Positions 30,439-42,481 of a stretch of 64,000 bases of DNA are shown in pieces. The first letter of the stretch is position 1; each line of letters opens with the position of its first letter. Source of the DNA: Chondrus crispus. Its lineage: Eukaryota > Rhodophyta > Florideophyceae > Gigartinales > Gigartinaceae. The position numbers were made by a program, and so were the translations under genes. Below the pieces are notes generated by a model. It did no database searches. It was not told the DNA's origin and worked only from the letters and a program-made list of their open reading frames with translations. The stretch lies in NCBI RefSeq assembly GCF_000350225.1, contig NW_005179158.1, positions 266,298-330,297 of the forward strand, in the 5' to 3' direction.

Positions 30439-31377
30439 TGTTGTAATTCTACGACCACATGCTGATATGCATGACACACGACGACAGGTATGACACGTGT
30501 AAAAGCAAAAACACTCTGCGTGACGAGCGGAGCAAGTTTGATTTTCAACATGTACACGTGTGCTTTCTGTACACCGTTGCACTCTACAGTACTTCAGGAG
30601 CAAGTTTGGTTTTCAGCGTGTACACGTGTGAAATATGTACACGGTTGCGGTGTACAGTACAATCTGAGCATGTTTCATTTTCTCCGCCCGACACGTGTAT
30701 GACCTGGACACATGTCCTCATTACACTGTCGGACGCGTACAGTACGCCTGCAGTCTTACAGACAAAGTGTAGAACCTTGGTGGCGGGTGCCTGGCACGTG
30801 CCAAAGGTTTACCGCGTCCATGGAGTGCAGCACGGGTACAGCAGGACACAAAGATACCGTTGCGCGAGTTTTGAATTCGTAAGGCAAAATGTGCACTGTT
30901 GTAATTGACAGTGGACAAGACCTCACGAGAGATTCAGATTCATAAGGCAACGTGTGCGCTGTAAACAGTCCTTGCAGGATTGATTTGAATTCGTAAGGCA
31001 ACGTGTGAGCTGTAAACGTGCCTTACGAATTTGTGCCACGCTGGATTTGGAATAGTAAGGGAATTTGTGCTTTGCTGTGCTTTGTTGTACTGCCTTACTA
31101 ATTTCTCCGTCATGACAGTGCTAATTCGTAAGGCGGTTTTCTGTTATGTTTGTTGGGCCATCGCCAGTTTGGCTGAGTAGCAAGACGGGCACATGTGTTA
31201 GAGCCAATACATTTGTAGTATGTGTGTCGTAGTGTTCGGTAGTAGAGTTCTAGAAGATTGCAGAAGTGTATAAGTAGTGCCAGAAGTTGGCGACTCAAAG
31301 TAAAACGGTACCCAATCCTTCAACTTCACCTCATCAACCGTCCTTCGATTTCCCTTTGCCCCGCTGACCTTCCAGTA
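30439..31377 (+). repeat. C1 3' LTR (939 bp)
   Basis: Same length and ends as the 5' LTR. Visible differences are limited to the segment just after GACACGTGTAAAA (AGCAAAAACACTCTGCGTG versus ATCGAAAACACTCGGCGTT). Confidence 0.95.
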
Positions 31378-34282
31378 TGCATCGACTCGGTAGGAGATGC
31401 AGCCGTCTTTACGACGCTGGATTGCAATTCCGGTTGTTGGCAGATCCCAGTCGCTCCGGAGGACCGGGATAAGACTACCTTCACGACACATATGGGTACG
31501 TACCGCCATTTGCGCATGCCGTTTGGATTAAAAGGGGCACCGGCCACCTTCCAACGTGTCTTCGATATCATACTCTCCGGAGTCCGCTGGCAAATATGCC
31601 TCGTCTATCTCGATGACGTTATCGTGTTCTCGCGTACGGACGCGGAACACGCAAGGCATCTCGATACCGTCTTGAGCTTGTTGCGGAGTGCCGGCGTCTC
31701 CCTCAAGCTCAAGAAGTGCAGCTTCTTCCGTCCGGAGGTGCACTACCTGGGGCACGTTATATCCCCAGGTAAGTTGAGCGTGGCTGATACGGCAAGCGAC
31801 GCCTTCAAGACGTTCACGTTCCCGAGGACGCTGACGCAGATGCGCTCGTTCCTCGGGGCGTGTAACGTGTATCGTCCCTTCGTCAAGGGCTTCTCAAAGA
31901 TTGCCCGTCCGTTAACCGATATAACGCGCAAGGACTCGGAGCACGATTTCAATAACCCAACGGAGGTTCAGCTGCAGGCTTTCGAAAGCCTGAAGGCGGC
32001 GATGATCTCCCCGCCGATCCTCGCGCTACCACGGTACGACCGACCGTACCTGTTGGACACTGACGCCAGTGCATACCAACTCGGGTGCACCCTCCTACAG
32101 GAGCACGACGAGCCAAACGATTGGCGCCCCGTTGGGTACTGGTCGTACTCGCTAAGCGATAGCGAACGGAGCTACAGCGCTACGGAGCGTGAGTGCTTCG
32201 CCGTGGTGTGGGCCGTCCGCACACTGCAGCCGTACATCGAAGGAACCAAGTTCACCGTCCGAACGGATCACGACGCTCTAAGGGGCTCATGTCCCTCACC
32301 GAGAGTTCCAGAAGACTCACCCGGTGGGGGCTACGTCTGGCTGAATACGATTTCACCATTCAGTACCGCCCCGGGCGCGTGCATCAGGTGCCTGATGCCC
32401 TGTCACGCCTCGTGTCACCGAAGGTCGCCGATGACCCTTGCCCCACTGTCGAGGTGGATGACGACATTCCCACCTTGGACGGGGGCACGACCGTTCGAGA
32501 CATATCTAATGAGCTCGCGGACCACGCTTGTACCGCGAGCTGTGATCATCAGGTCGTCCATGTCATCGTAACGACACGGAACCAACCAAGCCGAAGCCCG
32601 AGCAAGGCCGCGCGTAAGAACGCGCGACGAACCGCGAGGCGACAACGAAGCCCAGGCTCTCCAAGGACCCAATTCGTTTTGGGAGGAGAACGACGAGTTC
32701 GACGCCGCCGACATCCAGCGCGCCGAAGGCCCAGAGGCTGGCGCGCTCGACTCCCTGGTCGCCCCACCGCAGGACGACCTTCCGGACCCTCTTACGATAG
32801 AGGAGATAGCCGAGGAGCAACGAGTGGATGACTTCTGCTAAACCGTTTTGGCACGACAGTCCGAGTCTCGAGACTCCGCGTTCTTCGAGGACCACCAAGG
32901 GGTGCTCAAACGGAGACACCCCATTCGACCCTGATATAGTTCAGGTGGTGGTACCTCGGACGCTCCGCGCCAAGCTCCTTCGCCTGTGCCACAACCCGGC
33001 CATCGCGGGGCACCCGGGCCAGAACCGTATGTACTACGCACTTCGACGAGAGTACTACTGGCCCCACCTGGCTGCAGACGTGGCAGCCACGGTGGGAGGG
33101 TGTCGGACCTGCGCGATGAACCGGGTCAAGCTGAAGAAACATCTCAATCGATTGAGACTGTTCCCAGCTAGGAGGCCTCTCGAGAGCCTCGCCATCGACA
33201 TCTTGGGGCCGTTCCCCAAGACGAAGACAGGAAATCGATTCCTGCTCGTGATTACGGACCGCTTCAGTAAGCTGACGCAAGTCGTTGCGCTCCGCACGAT
33301 AACAGTGTACACGGTCGCAGTTGCGTTCTGCGACTCGTGGGTGTTCAAGTATGGAGTCCCTCGCACGTTGCTTTCGGACAACGGCCCTCAGTTTAATGCC
33401 AAGTTCTTCCACAGCACGTGCCGTGTTCTGGGGATAACGAATTTGTACACTTCGGCGTACCATCCCCAGACGAACGGGCAAGTCGAGCGATATAACCGAA
33501 CAATTGCGTCGATGCTGAGGAACTACGTGGGTGAACACCAGGACGACTGGGATGTGTACGTGGGGCCGCTTACGTATGCGTACAACTCCCACGTACACTG
33601 CACCACACGCACCACGCCGTTTGAGCTCGTGTTCAGCAGGCCCCCGACGGAGTTCTCGCTCCGACGGACGGAGGGCGACGCGCCCCCTGCCGACAGGGGG
33701 AACCCACGTGCCGAGTTCCTCAAGACCCTGGACTAGACTATCGAAAAGGCCTACAGAAGCCTTCGGCGAACGCAAGCTCGCTATAAACGCGACTTCGACA
33801 AGCGTATTCGGCGCATCAACTCGTGCCTTAAGGCAGGTGACTACGTATATCTGAACCCCACCGATGGGGAGAAGACATCAAACAAGCTGGCCTCCCCGGC
33901 TGTGGGACCGTACCGAGTTCTCGCGAACGACCAGCGCACCATCACGATCGATCGTGATGGAGTTACAGAGCGCGTCTCGGCAGACCGCTGCGTCTACGCA
34001 CCCCGGCCGGCGAACGCGCCAAGGGCTAGCACGACTACCCCCGAAGACCTTGCCGACAAGATCAATGAAGGCACACAGTATGCCGTCGAACGGCTACTCA
34101 AGCATCGCGTCATGGAAGATGGAACTACGGAGTTCCTCATTAAATGGGCAGACTACGATACTCCCACATGGACGGCGCGTACCCACATCCCCGACGAGTT
34201 GGTGTCTCGTTACGCACAAAGACTCCGGGCGCGTACAGGAAGAGACCTCACCTCAGAAGTGAACGCGGACGTTCACTCTTGA
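31378..34282 (+). pseudogene. pol: G1 pol, second part: RT, RNase H, integrase, chromodomain
   Basis: The RT continues with FTTLDCNSGCWQIPVAPEDR, MPFGLKGAPATFQR and the catalytic VYLDDVIVFS (about 31602). RNase H: LLDTDASAYQLGC (32050), ATERECFAVVWAV, then VRTDHDALR. A phase change near 32290 leads to YDFTIQYRPGRVHQVPDALS. Another near 32820 opens integrase (32828-33736): AGHPGQNRMYYALRREYYWP, CRTCAMNR, D at LAIDILGPF, D at LLSDNGPQF, E at NGQVERYNRT. After a TAG at 33734 and a phase change, 33902-34282 carries a chromodomain (YAVERLLKHR, FLIKWADYDTPTW). It ends VNADVHS and TGA, overlapping a purine tract. At least three breaks mean decay. Confidence 0.9.
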
Positions 34283-35997
34283 GGAGGGGGCCCTCAACCG
34301 CATCGTTGCGGATTAAATTCCACCTCAAATTAAATGCACCCCGCGTACATGGGGCAAAAGGGGACGCGCGAAGGGACAGCTGTACCCAGACAGCAACTAC
34401 GGAATAAGCCGCGAGACGTCAAGACGTATTGACAACCGAGTTCATCGAAAACGACCATTTATCGCCGGCAAGAGGCAGGGGGGTTAGTACGTGCTGCCCT
34501 ACGCAAAGCGGTTGCACCTCAAGGAGTAGAAGGCAGAGTGACGCGGTCGAACGCGAAAATGCCCCAAAACAAGTGCCCACGAAGGCACCGCCCGTTTCCT
34601 ATTGACTAGAGAACGTCAAGACGTATCGACGAAGGTCCCGTAAGCAAACCAGAGGAAGCGAGCAACACGAGCTGCGCCCTGATGGCACCTCGTCACGGAC
34701 TGTGGGCAAGGAGCCCTCCAGCAGGGAGACGATCTCCCAGAGCGATATAGTCGCCCCGCGGTCGCCACAAGTTCCGCAGACATGGGGACAGCTGTCCTGC
34801 ACGCCCGGTCCGGACCAGCTGCGCTATGCCGAAATTGTCAGCGATCCCGAGTCCCCCGCGACGACGGAAAGACGCAGCGCTGCATTAGATAGCAACGACA
34901 AGTACGCCCCAGTCCGAACAAGTGGAGAGAAAGAGACAGTACGGGCCGCCGTCGGCTGATACACGCGAGATCAGAGCTCCAACAAACAGCCACCGCCATA
35001 CCCTAAATAACGGAGAAAATGTTGGTGAAATGGGAAATTACACTGACGAGCGGTTGCACGGGCAGGACGCCCAGACACGTGCTGTACGCAACAACGCGCA
35101 AGGGACGTCCGGACAGCGGCGCGTGGGAAGAGTACGGCGTGTACCCACCGATCGGCACACGCAAACGGTGCCGCCCCCTTCATAATCGTCAAACCAACAG
35201 ACGTCCGGGGCAAGGTGTCGACACCCCGCAGCAGGCCCCGGCAAGAAGGGATAAATCGCAGGGGGGACTCGAGAACCCCACACTGATGCGACGAAGGCCA
35301 ATTCTGCTCCCTAAGGGGGTAGGCTCGAGCTCTCCCAGGACCACCCGCACGGCTACACGGACGCGCCGCTCTGGTGGAGAGGGAGGGGACGACTCCTCCC
35401 CATTTTCCCACACGCCGAAGATTTGCTTTCCTCACCCCTGCTCGCTCGTCCGATCTCGGAGCGGCGGGGGACTACAGTGCGAGGGCAGACGTCGCGCTGG
35501 GAGTGAGGTACGCAGCACGCCTGCAGTGGACGTGCAATAAGGACGAGCGGGGACGTCCCGGTAGCGTCTACGAAGAGCCAAGCGAAGCGGACTCCGTTCG
35601 GACATGCACACGACCGACGGCCGAAGGGCGGAGAGCGGGGCGCTCGTATTCTCAACTTCCCGGGGTAGTACACAAATTCGCGTGTACGGTCACACACGAA
35701 AGCGGACGCGGCTCACGAAAGCGAACAACAAGTTCTCATCTTCCGAGCCACGCCGACAATTCGGATTGTCACCCCGCTCGCCCTGCTCGCTTGACCATAA
35801 AGGACGACGACAACTACTGTACTAAGCCGAGCCCGACGACGAGCCCGGGAAGAAAACCACGACGCGTTAGTGGCAAGACCGACGTCGCGCACGACCGGAC
35901 CCGTTTCGTGGTCGGGAGAATGAACGGGCCTAAAAATACCGCGAACCTGACAAGGACGGACTGTCAAAAAGCATCAGCGAATACCACGCACAGGAGG
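34283..35997. other. GC-rich sequence downstream of G1 pol, no recognised gene
   Basis: The purine tract at 34270-34282 should be followed by a 3' LTR, but what follows (CCCTCAACCGCATCG) does not start TG and has no repeat partner upstream of the G1 gag. Several frames exist on both strands, none with recognisable motifs. A short downstream tail (about 35690-35990) is richer in AT. After removal of later insertions this stretch is continuous with 37262-37931, 52821-53066 and 60953-62787. Confidence 0.5.
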
Positions 35998-37261
35998 TAA
36001 TGGTAGGTTCGGAGGGGCAAGGGAAAGAAGGAGGGCAGGTTGATGTGTGTGAGTGAAGGAGTTGGTGCGGAGGTTTACTTTGAAGCCGTTTTCCTGCGAT
36101 ACTTATACACTTCGAGTGCTACACTATCGCTCTACTCCAACTCCCAGTAAACCATACTCTACTATGCGCGACCAAGCCCGGTCCTCTTGTAGCCCGACCA
36201 TACTGTTCGATTTCCACCTTACGAATCGATTCGTAACTATTAGCTCACAACTATTTCTACACATTCCAAATGACTGTAAACCATGGCCCTATGCATGCAA
36301 CTGTTTCACACCTTACTAATCTGCATCCAGTCATGCCAGACTTCATTGTTGTGCAACGAACAACTTGGCACTTGTCTATTTCCAACAACGCAAACGTCTT
36401 TCATATCACAATCGCCATACGTATCCTTGTTTCTCACCTTACTAATTTCGCCACGCACTGTCAGATAATTATAGCAAGTTATAACAATGTCCATCCAGAC
36501 TTTCTACACAACTCACATGAGAATACATGTAAATCACACGAGTACTGTCATGAACTTGCATCCAACGGCGCACCATGACGAGAGCACAGTGCAACGGCGC
36601 GTGCTCACGCAAGACTCGCATACAGCGTGACGCGTACACAGAATAATCGCACAACTGTATTCCTCTCGTGAGAATTACTTGTTGTACTTTTGATTCACAT
36701 GTACTGTACTCGCGCACGCGCAGGGTCGCAAACAGTCTGACACTGTAAAACTGTAAACCCTCATGTGCATACACCTGGATGCGTGTACATGTGTACGTAC
36801 ACGGGTCCACCTGGCGACGTGTACATGTGTACACGGCATACATGTGTCCCGCCCGGGGGCCCCATGCAATTACCCATTACAACCATGGCAAACCACTTGA
36901 AACCCCCAAAACAACGTAATTATGGCATATACAGGCCATTTAAAGTACATCACAAGGCCAATGACGCACACGTGGACAACGCTCGACCAATAGATTTGCA
37001 GCAATAGACCTGAGGGCCAATAGAATTGCAGTATTTCCTGTGTAGTCTATAGTGCTACGGGCCAAGGTTCCACTTGGCAAAACTATGCAAATTTGCATGA
37101 CCCTCCGAGAGGCCACTTTCGTCCCCGGAACCCCAAAATCTGGGATTTTACACGTGTGATGTCGTGATATGGGTAAGAGCGCCCGGACCGTGCAGTCATG
37201 TACACGTGTCACTCGATTTTGACCTTTTCAGATAACAGCATGTGGTCGCACATTTTCAATA
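35998..37261 (-). repeat. Solo LTR, copia family A (1264 bp)
   Basis: In minus orientation it runs TATTGAAAATGTGCGACC to CCTACCATTA, very close to the A1 LTRs. The duplication GGAGG lies at 35993-35997 and 37262-37266. Confidence 0.93.
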
Positions 37262-37683
37262 GGAGGCGACGCATTCAGAGGGACGCGCCCTGGACGAGAC
37301 CCCGACCGACTTAGCGCGATGCGGGGGTATCGACACGCCGCGAACGGCCCTGTCGTAAGAGAAAAAGAAAAAAGGGGAAGGAGGGAAACGAAGAGAGTAT
37401 GAAGCACACCGGGCCAAGGCCAAGAGACGAATTTGGTTCTGACGCAGGAAGGGGACAGGGCGACCTGGCCTCCGCGGCCATGTCGGGACCCCTCTCAGTG
37501 GTCAACACCGCCGGACGACGCCTCCGGGCGCGGACCGTAGAGCCCCGGCGGACAGTAGCCGGGATGATGTGGCACTGTCGTGCTTGGCCCCGCCAAGGGA
37601 GGCATCGCCACCGCACTGTGGCGGGTCCAGCGGTGCACGTCGCCCTCAGGGGCGGCAACAACATCCGATGAGGGAGCTTCGCA
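37262..37683. other. Downstream flank of the minus-strand gene, nothing recognised
   Basis: GC-rich sequence following the stop of the antisense reading frame at 37684. No repeat partner, LTR or domain was seen. Confidence 0.4.
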
Positions 37684-37931
37684 TCACAAGCTCTCGTAAG
37701 GATCCCGCATCGGGCGTGGAGCAGACGAAGGCGCCATTCCAAGGCTTCGGAGACCGTCCCGCTCACGGCGATACCGGTCACGTTCGGCGGTCGTCTGCTC
37801 CAACACGCTCGCCCGACGATCCGAGGACTCGCGTAATGCTTCCAACTCGCTACGTACGTGTTGCAGCTCGTATACGGAGGACGTACGAGCCGCCTCGAGG
37901 CGCCGTGCTTCGTCGCTCCGCGACAAGTACC
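37684..37931 (-). pseudogene. Antisense gene, C-terminal segment (coiled coil)
   Basis: Minus frame in phase with the segment at 52821-53066 once element B and one GTACC are removed (SWY then LSRSDEARR). It is rich in Glu, Arg and Leu with heptad-like spacing (RRLEAARTSS, ELQHVRSELEALRESSDRRA, ERDRYRRERDGLRSLG), so a coiled coil is likely. It ends with TGA at 37684. No nucleic-acid-binding or enzymatic motif is visible. Confidence 0.55.
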
Positions 37932-38629
37932 TATAGAAAGGTCAGCGGGGCAGAGGGAAGAAGGATGGTTGAAGGTTGCTGGTGGTTGACGGGAAAAGAA
38001 GTTGATGCCATTTTACTCTTGGTCGCCAACTATTGGCGCTACTTATACTCTTCGAACTACATACAATACGAGCCATTAGGGCTGGTCACGTGACTCTCCT
38101 TCTTGCACTCGTTGATAATCAAGTGACTCTCCCTGTTGCACTCTCGGTTGATAATCAAGTGACTCTCCTACTTCCACTCTCGGTTGATAATCAAATGACT
38201 CTCCTTCTTGCACTCTCTCTTGCTAATAATTTGGGACCGTTTGAGAGTCAATAATATCTGAATGTACTGTACTGTAGATTACAGATTTTACACTACGATT
38301 AATAACCACTGTGGCACATACGTCATACGTGTCACACACGTGTAGGACAAATGTCATACGTGTCACACACGTGTCAAATCGAGAAAAATGAAACATGTTC
38401 AGAATGTACTGTAGAGTGCCACCAGGTACATAACTTACACGTGTCAACACCAAAATTGAAACATGCTCGGAAATGATAGGAAAGTGCAACCGTGTACAAA
38501 TATGACACGTGTCTACGTTGAAGACCAAATATCCTGAGAATGCTCTTGCAAGCATTTTAGGTTTCGTCGACGTACACGTGTAATATCTGTCAGGCTTGGA
38601 GCTTAGCATGTGGTCCAAGATTTCCAACA
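37932..38629 (-). repeat. Element B 3' LTR (698 bp)
   Basis: TGTTGGAAATCTTGGACC to CCTTTCTATA on the minus strand, preceded by GATCGAGGGGGAG. It contains four units of a 35 bp repeat around GTTGATAATCAAGTGACTC (about 38092-38226), ACACGTGT boxes and TATAAGTAGCGCC as a probable TATA box. Confidence 0.94.
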
Positions 38630-38640
38630 CTCCCCCTCGA

Positions 38641-41600
38641 TCACATGCTTTTACTGGACACTGCAAGCCCCAGAAGTTCTACAAACTTCTGGAATAGAAT
38701 TCTCCCAAGTGCTTTGGTTAAGATATCAGCAGGCATCGAAGTGGTCGGACAATGCGACAAATACACAATGTTTCTCTTAATAGCATCTTGTACGTAGTGG
38801 TATTTTACATCAACATGTTTGTTGCGACGGTTGATCGATTCATTCTGTGCATACGAAATCGTCCCTGCATTGTCACACCCCATCATGATCGTGGGATCAG
38901 AATCAAGTCCAAGGACATCAGCAACAACTTGACGCAACCAGGTCGCCTCCTTACACGCTTCACATAGTGCAATGTACTCAGCTTCACACGTCGAAGTCGC
39001 AACCACAGTCTGTTTCCGGGAACTCCAACTGATAGCTCCACCACAGAATTTGAAAACATATCCGCTGGTCGACTTGCAAGAGTCTGAACAACCGGCCCAG
39101 TCAGCATCACTGAAACCAAGCAACTCCGGCGATTTGGATTTATTGTCAAACACGATTCCTAAGTTTCGAGTCCCTTGCACGTATCGCATTACTCGTTTTA
39201 CACCTGCCCAGTGTGACTCCCATGGGTTGGCAGAATGTTGGGAAAGCTTTCCAATGGCGTATGCCAAGTCTGGACGAGTGCCAACCATCAAGTACATAAG
39301 GCAACCGACTGCCTCACGATACGGTGCCTTTGTTTCGGAGTCGTTTTCGATAGAATTCGTGGTTTTGCGATCTTGTTCCATTGGAGTCAGAGAAGGGTTA
39401 CAAGTCGACATTTTAAAACAGTCAAGCACATTTAATGCATACTTAGTTTGAGTGAGACTCAATGTCTTGATAGTGCGATCTCTTTGAATCTCAAGACCAA
39501 TGCAGACTTTTGCCTCACTAAGGTCTTTCATCTCAAACCGTTTGTTAAGCTCCCTCTTCATCCATTTGATGGCATGGATATCACTACCAGCGAGCAACAA
39601 GTCATCGACATAAAGTGCAATTAGCATGATAGTGTTACCAATGCGTTTAATGTAGAGGCACGGATCACTACGTGAAGTCTCAAATCCCAATTCACCGAGT
39701 AAGAAATCATCCACTTTGGTATGCCATTGACGAGGTGCTTGTTTAAGACCGTAAAGTGCTTTCAAAAGTTTACACACATGATCACTTTTGCTTTTGTCAA
39801 CGCAGCCTTCGGGTTGCTCCATGTAGATGTCTTCATCCAAGTCGCCGTTCAAAAACGCAGTCACGACATCCATCTGATGAAGTTGGAGGTCGTAATGAGC
39901 AACTAAGGCAAGAAGTAGACGAATAGTCGTAAACTTTATGACAGGGGCATATGTCTCAGTATAGTCAAGACCCTGCACTTGCTGGAATCCACGAGCAACA
40001 AGTCTGGCTTTTGCACTTTCAACTATATTGCCATTTGCATCAGGCAGCTGCTTGACATTGAAAACCCATCGAGATGTCAAGATGTTTGACGCCTCAGATC
40101 GAGGAACAAGTTTCCAGGTCTGATTCTTAGTCTGTGATGCAAGTTCTTTGTCAATGCCGGTTTGCCAGAATGCAGCTCTAGGACCGTGGGTTGCTTGTTT
40201 GAAAGTCTTGGGACCTTCAATAGCGACATGCGCATGTGAAAGAAGAGCAGCTGCAAAGTTGCTCCTCCACCATGATCCGGGAGGTCTACTGATTCGAGAC
40301 GATCTTCGTACAGCTGGAGTCGGAGTTGGAGGGGTGACATTCGGAGTTTCGACGGGAGGTGATACATCATCTTCATCATTCTCACCTACAGAGTGAGTGT
40401 CCTCGTTTTCAATAACCTCCCCTGAAATTTCATCCTCTTCCGACCCGACCTCATCCGTATTTGGGGTATCAGCTGTATTCTCATTGTCGCCACCGAGCAA
40501 TACAACGCCAACGTCAGAGCTGATTGAATCTTTTTCATGTGCAGGAATGTCATGCATCCAACATGTCGATTCATCAAACTTGGCATCTCGTGAAACAACA
40601 ACTTTACTGAACTCTCCGTCCCAAAGTTTGTATGCTTTACTGCATTGCGAATAACCGAGAAACATCGCTTCACGCGCTCGCAAGTCAAGCTTACGGAGCT
40701 CTAATTTCGGTAATGTATACCAACACTTTGACCCAAATACTCGCAAATGGCCAACATTTGGAGTTGACTTCATCCAAATGTGGTGGGGAGTCGTGTTAAC
40801 TGGCAAAGCCCGTGAAGTAACTCGATTGCGTACATATACTGCAGTGGCAAGAGCCTCTGCCCAGAATCGTTTACTGACCTGTTTATGAGAAAGCATGGAA
40901 CGGACAAGATCAATCAAGGTTCGATTTAAACGTTCAGCAACACCGTTTTGTTCAGGTGTGTAGGCAGTGGTGAGCTGGTGCTGTGTACCGTTTGAATCCA
41001 AATATGACTTGAATTCTGTCGACAAGTACTCTCCCCCTCGATCAGTGCGAAGCACCTTCACTTTGCGACCAGTGTGCGTTTGGGCAAACTGTTCATACAA
41101 CTTGTATTTTGCAAAGGCCTCAGATTTATTTCGCATCGTGTAGACAACAACCCAGTTCGAGTGATCATCTACAAATGTAATGAAGTATCTCGAACCACCA
41201 ATAGACTGTACTTCGAGCGGACCGCAAACGTCAGAATGTACCAAGTCAAGACAGTTCTGTGCTCGAGACGATGATCGCTGTTTCGGGATTACTGATCGCG
41301 TTGCTTTGCCGAACACACACGCAGGACAAACGAGAGAGTGATTGTCAGACTTTCGATTCATTGCTCTGATCACATCGCTTTGACGAACATTGATGCCGCT
41401 TACCACATTATTGTGAATCATTGATGCGATTCCTTGTACGTTAACATGGGCCATTCGTTCATGTAGCGTCTGCAAGGTAACTACATGAGCAGAGAAAGTT
41501 TCATTCATGACATCAAGTATGAATAAATCCCCAACTTGACTAGCTGTGGCAACTACACTTGGTCCTGCACTAACGATGCATTTGTCTTTTTCAAATGACA

Positions 41601-42103
41601 CTTGCAGGCCCTTTGAAACGATTTGGCTAACAGACAGAAGCGAGTATCCGAAATCAGGGACATGCAAAACGTTGGACAATTTGCAAGGATGTGGACTACC
41701 ATTGACGTTCAACATGAATTCTACCTCACCACGACCAGCGACATTGGCTCTAGCCTTCGTGCCCATCTCGACTGATCCAGATTGCATCTGTTCATAAGTA
41801 ACGAACGAAGAGCGATCAAATGTAATGTGGGCACTGCAACCGGAATCCACAAGCCATGACCCTGCGTTCACTGCCTTCTTTTCGGGAGAAGAAGTCGAAA
41901 GCAGGCATGTAAAGTCGCTTTCAGCAAAGGCAGCAGTAGAAGTTTCATCTCGAGATACGAATGCACTTGGCTTCATGCCGGGGTTGCGGGACCGGAACCC
42001 GTCTGGCGGTGCTGGTCGGCGCCCATTCACATCCTTGCCCCAGCAACGTGCTGGGGTGTGTCCATGTCGATTACAGTTCGTACATCTCACATCACGTCGA
42101 ATA
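38641..42103 (-). CDS. pol: Element B copia pol (protease to RNase H), open
   Basis: About 1150 codons without a stop, from the zinc knuckle CTNCNRHGHTPARC near the TRIM junction to the C-terminus. Motifs: VDSGCSAH (protease), HSDVCGP, RTDRGGEY and GVAERLNRTL (integrase), ALYVDDLLLAGSD (RT), SDADWAGC and CEAEYIAL (RNase H). It is over 90 % identical to C1 by eye. The natural start of the polyprotein lies in gag, at 51034. An apparent ATG near 42138 is inside the inserted TRIM and is not the native start. With gag disrupted, the frame has no proper start and is best seen as the remains of a recently active copy. Confidence 0.85.
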
Positions 42104-42481
42104 TGTTGAAATAGTGAGCGCGCCCAAGGGGACACCAAGAAGCCAGCGCCTGTGGCCTAGTGGTTAACGAATTTTTGCGGCAGATTTTTCAGACCTCGAT
42201 TTTAACATCAGGTTATGGGCCCAGATTTACGCTACCATTCGTGAGTTCGATTCTCACCGGGTGCACTTGGGCGGCGCAATGTTTGTTTGTTTGTGTCACA
42301 CTTGGGAACGTACCTGCCTGTGTGTTGTGCAGTGACCCGCGCCGTGTGTTTGGCGTCCCTTGGTCGAGGGGGAGTGTTGAAATAGTGAGCGCGCCCAAGG
42401 GGACACCAAGAAGCCAGCGCCTGTGGCCTAGTGGTTAACGAATTTTTGGGGCAAATTTTTCAGACCTCGATTTTAACATCA
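42104..42481 (+). mobile_element. TRIM: 378 bp miniature LTR element with tRNA-like boxes
   Basis: Two 107 bp LTRs (42104-42210 and 42375-42481) run from TGTTGAAATAGTGAGCG to GATTTTAACATCA with a few mismatches. The first is followed at once by the PBS GGTTATGGGCCCAG (42211-42224), and the second is preceded by GGTCGAGGGGGAG (42362-42374), like the autonomous copia elements here. The interior is 164 bp with no gene. No clear target duplication was found. A pol III-type A box (TGGCCTAGTGG) lies in each LTR and a B box (GTTCGATTC) in the interior. Confidence 0.88.
42146..42264 (+). other. tRNA-like sequence spanning TRIM LTR and interior
   Basis: GCGCCTG (42146-42152) pairs with CGGGTGC (42258-42264), allowing two G-U pairs. 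GTGAG-TTCGATT-CTCAC (42241-42257) forms a perfect T-arm, and an A-box-like segment follows the 5' strand. The total of 119 nt is too long for a tRNA, and no good D or anticodon stem is seen because the LTR end and PBS lie in the middle. It reads as tRNA-derived rather than a working tRNA gene. Confidence 0.45.

Larger units (their letters stand above)
24240..31377 (+). mobile_element. Complete Ty1/copia element C1 inside the G1 reverse transcriptase
   Basis: A 7138 bp element with 939 bp LTRs at both ends, a PBS at 25179, one intact gag-pol frame and a purine tract GATCGAGGGGGAG (30426-30438). The duplication TGCAT occurs at 24235-24239 and 31378-31382, and removing the element restores MDDCIDSVGDAAVF of the host RT. 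The two LTRs differ at about four sites, all clustered near 24303-24325, so the insertion is recent. Order protease-integrase-RT-RNase H marks it as copia. Confidence 0.96.

Noticed and set aside
33737-35997. Envelope gene downstream of gypsy pol
   Set aside because: No signal peptide, transmembrane segment or fusion-like motif is evident in any frame; what follows integrase is a chromodomain and then non-coding GC-rich sequence.
42211-42224. Initiator tRNA-Met gene
   Set aside because: GGTTATGGGCCCAG is the complement of one tRNA arm only, and it always abuts an LTR. It is a primer-binding site, not a gene.
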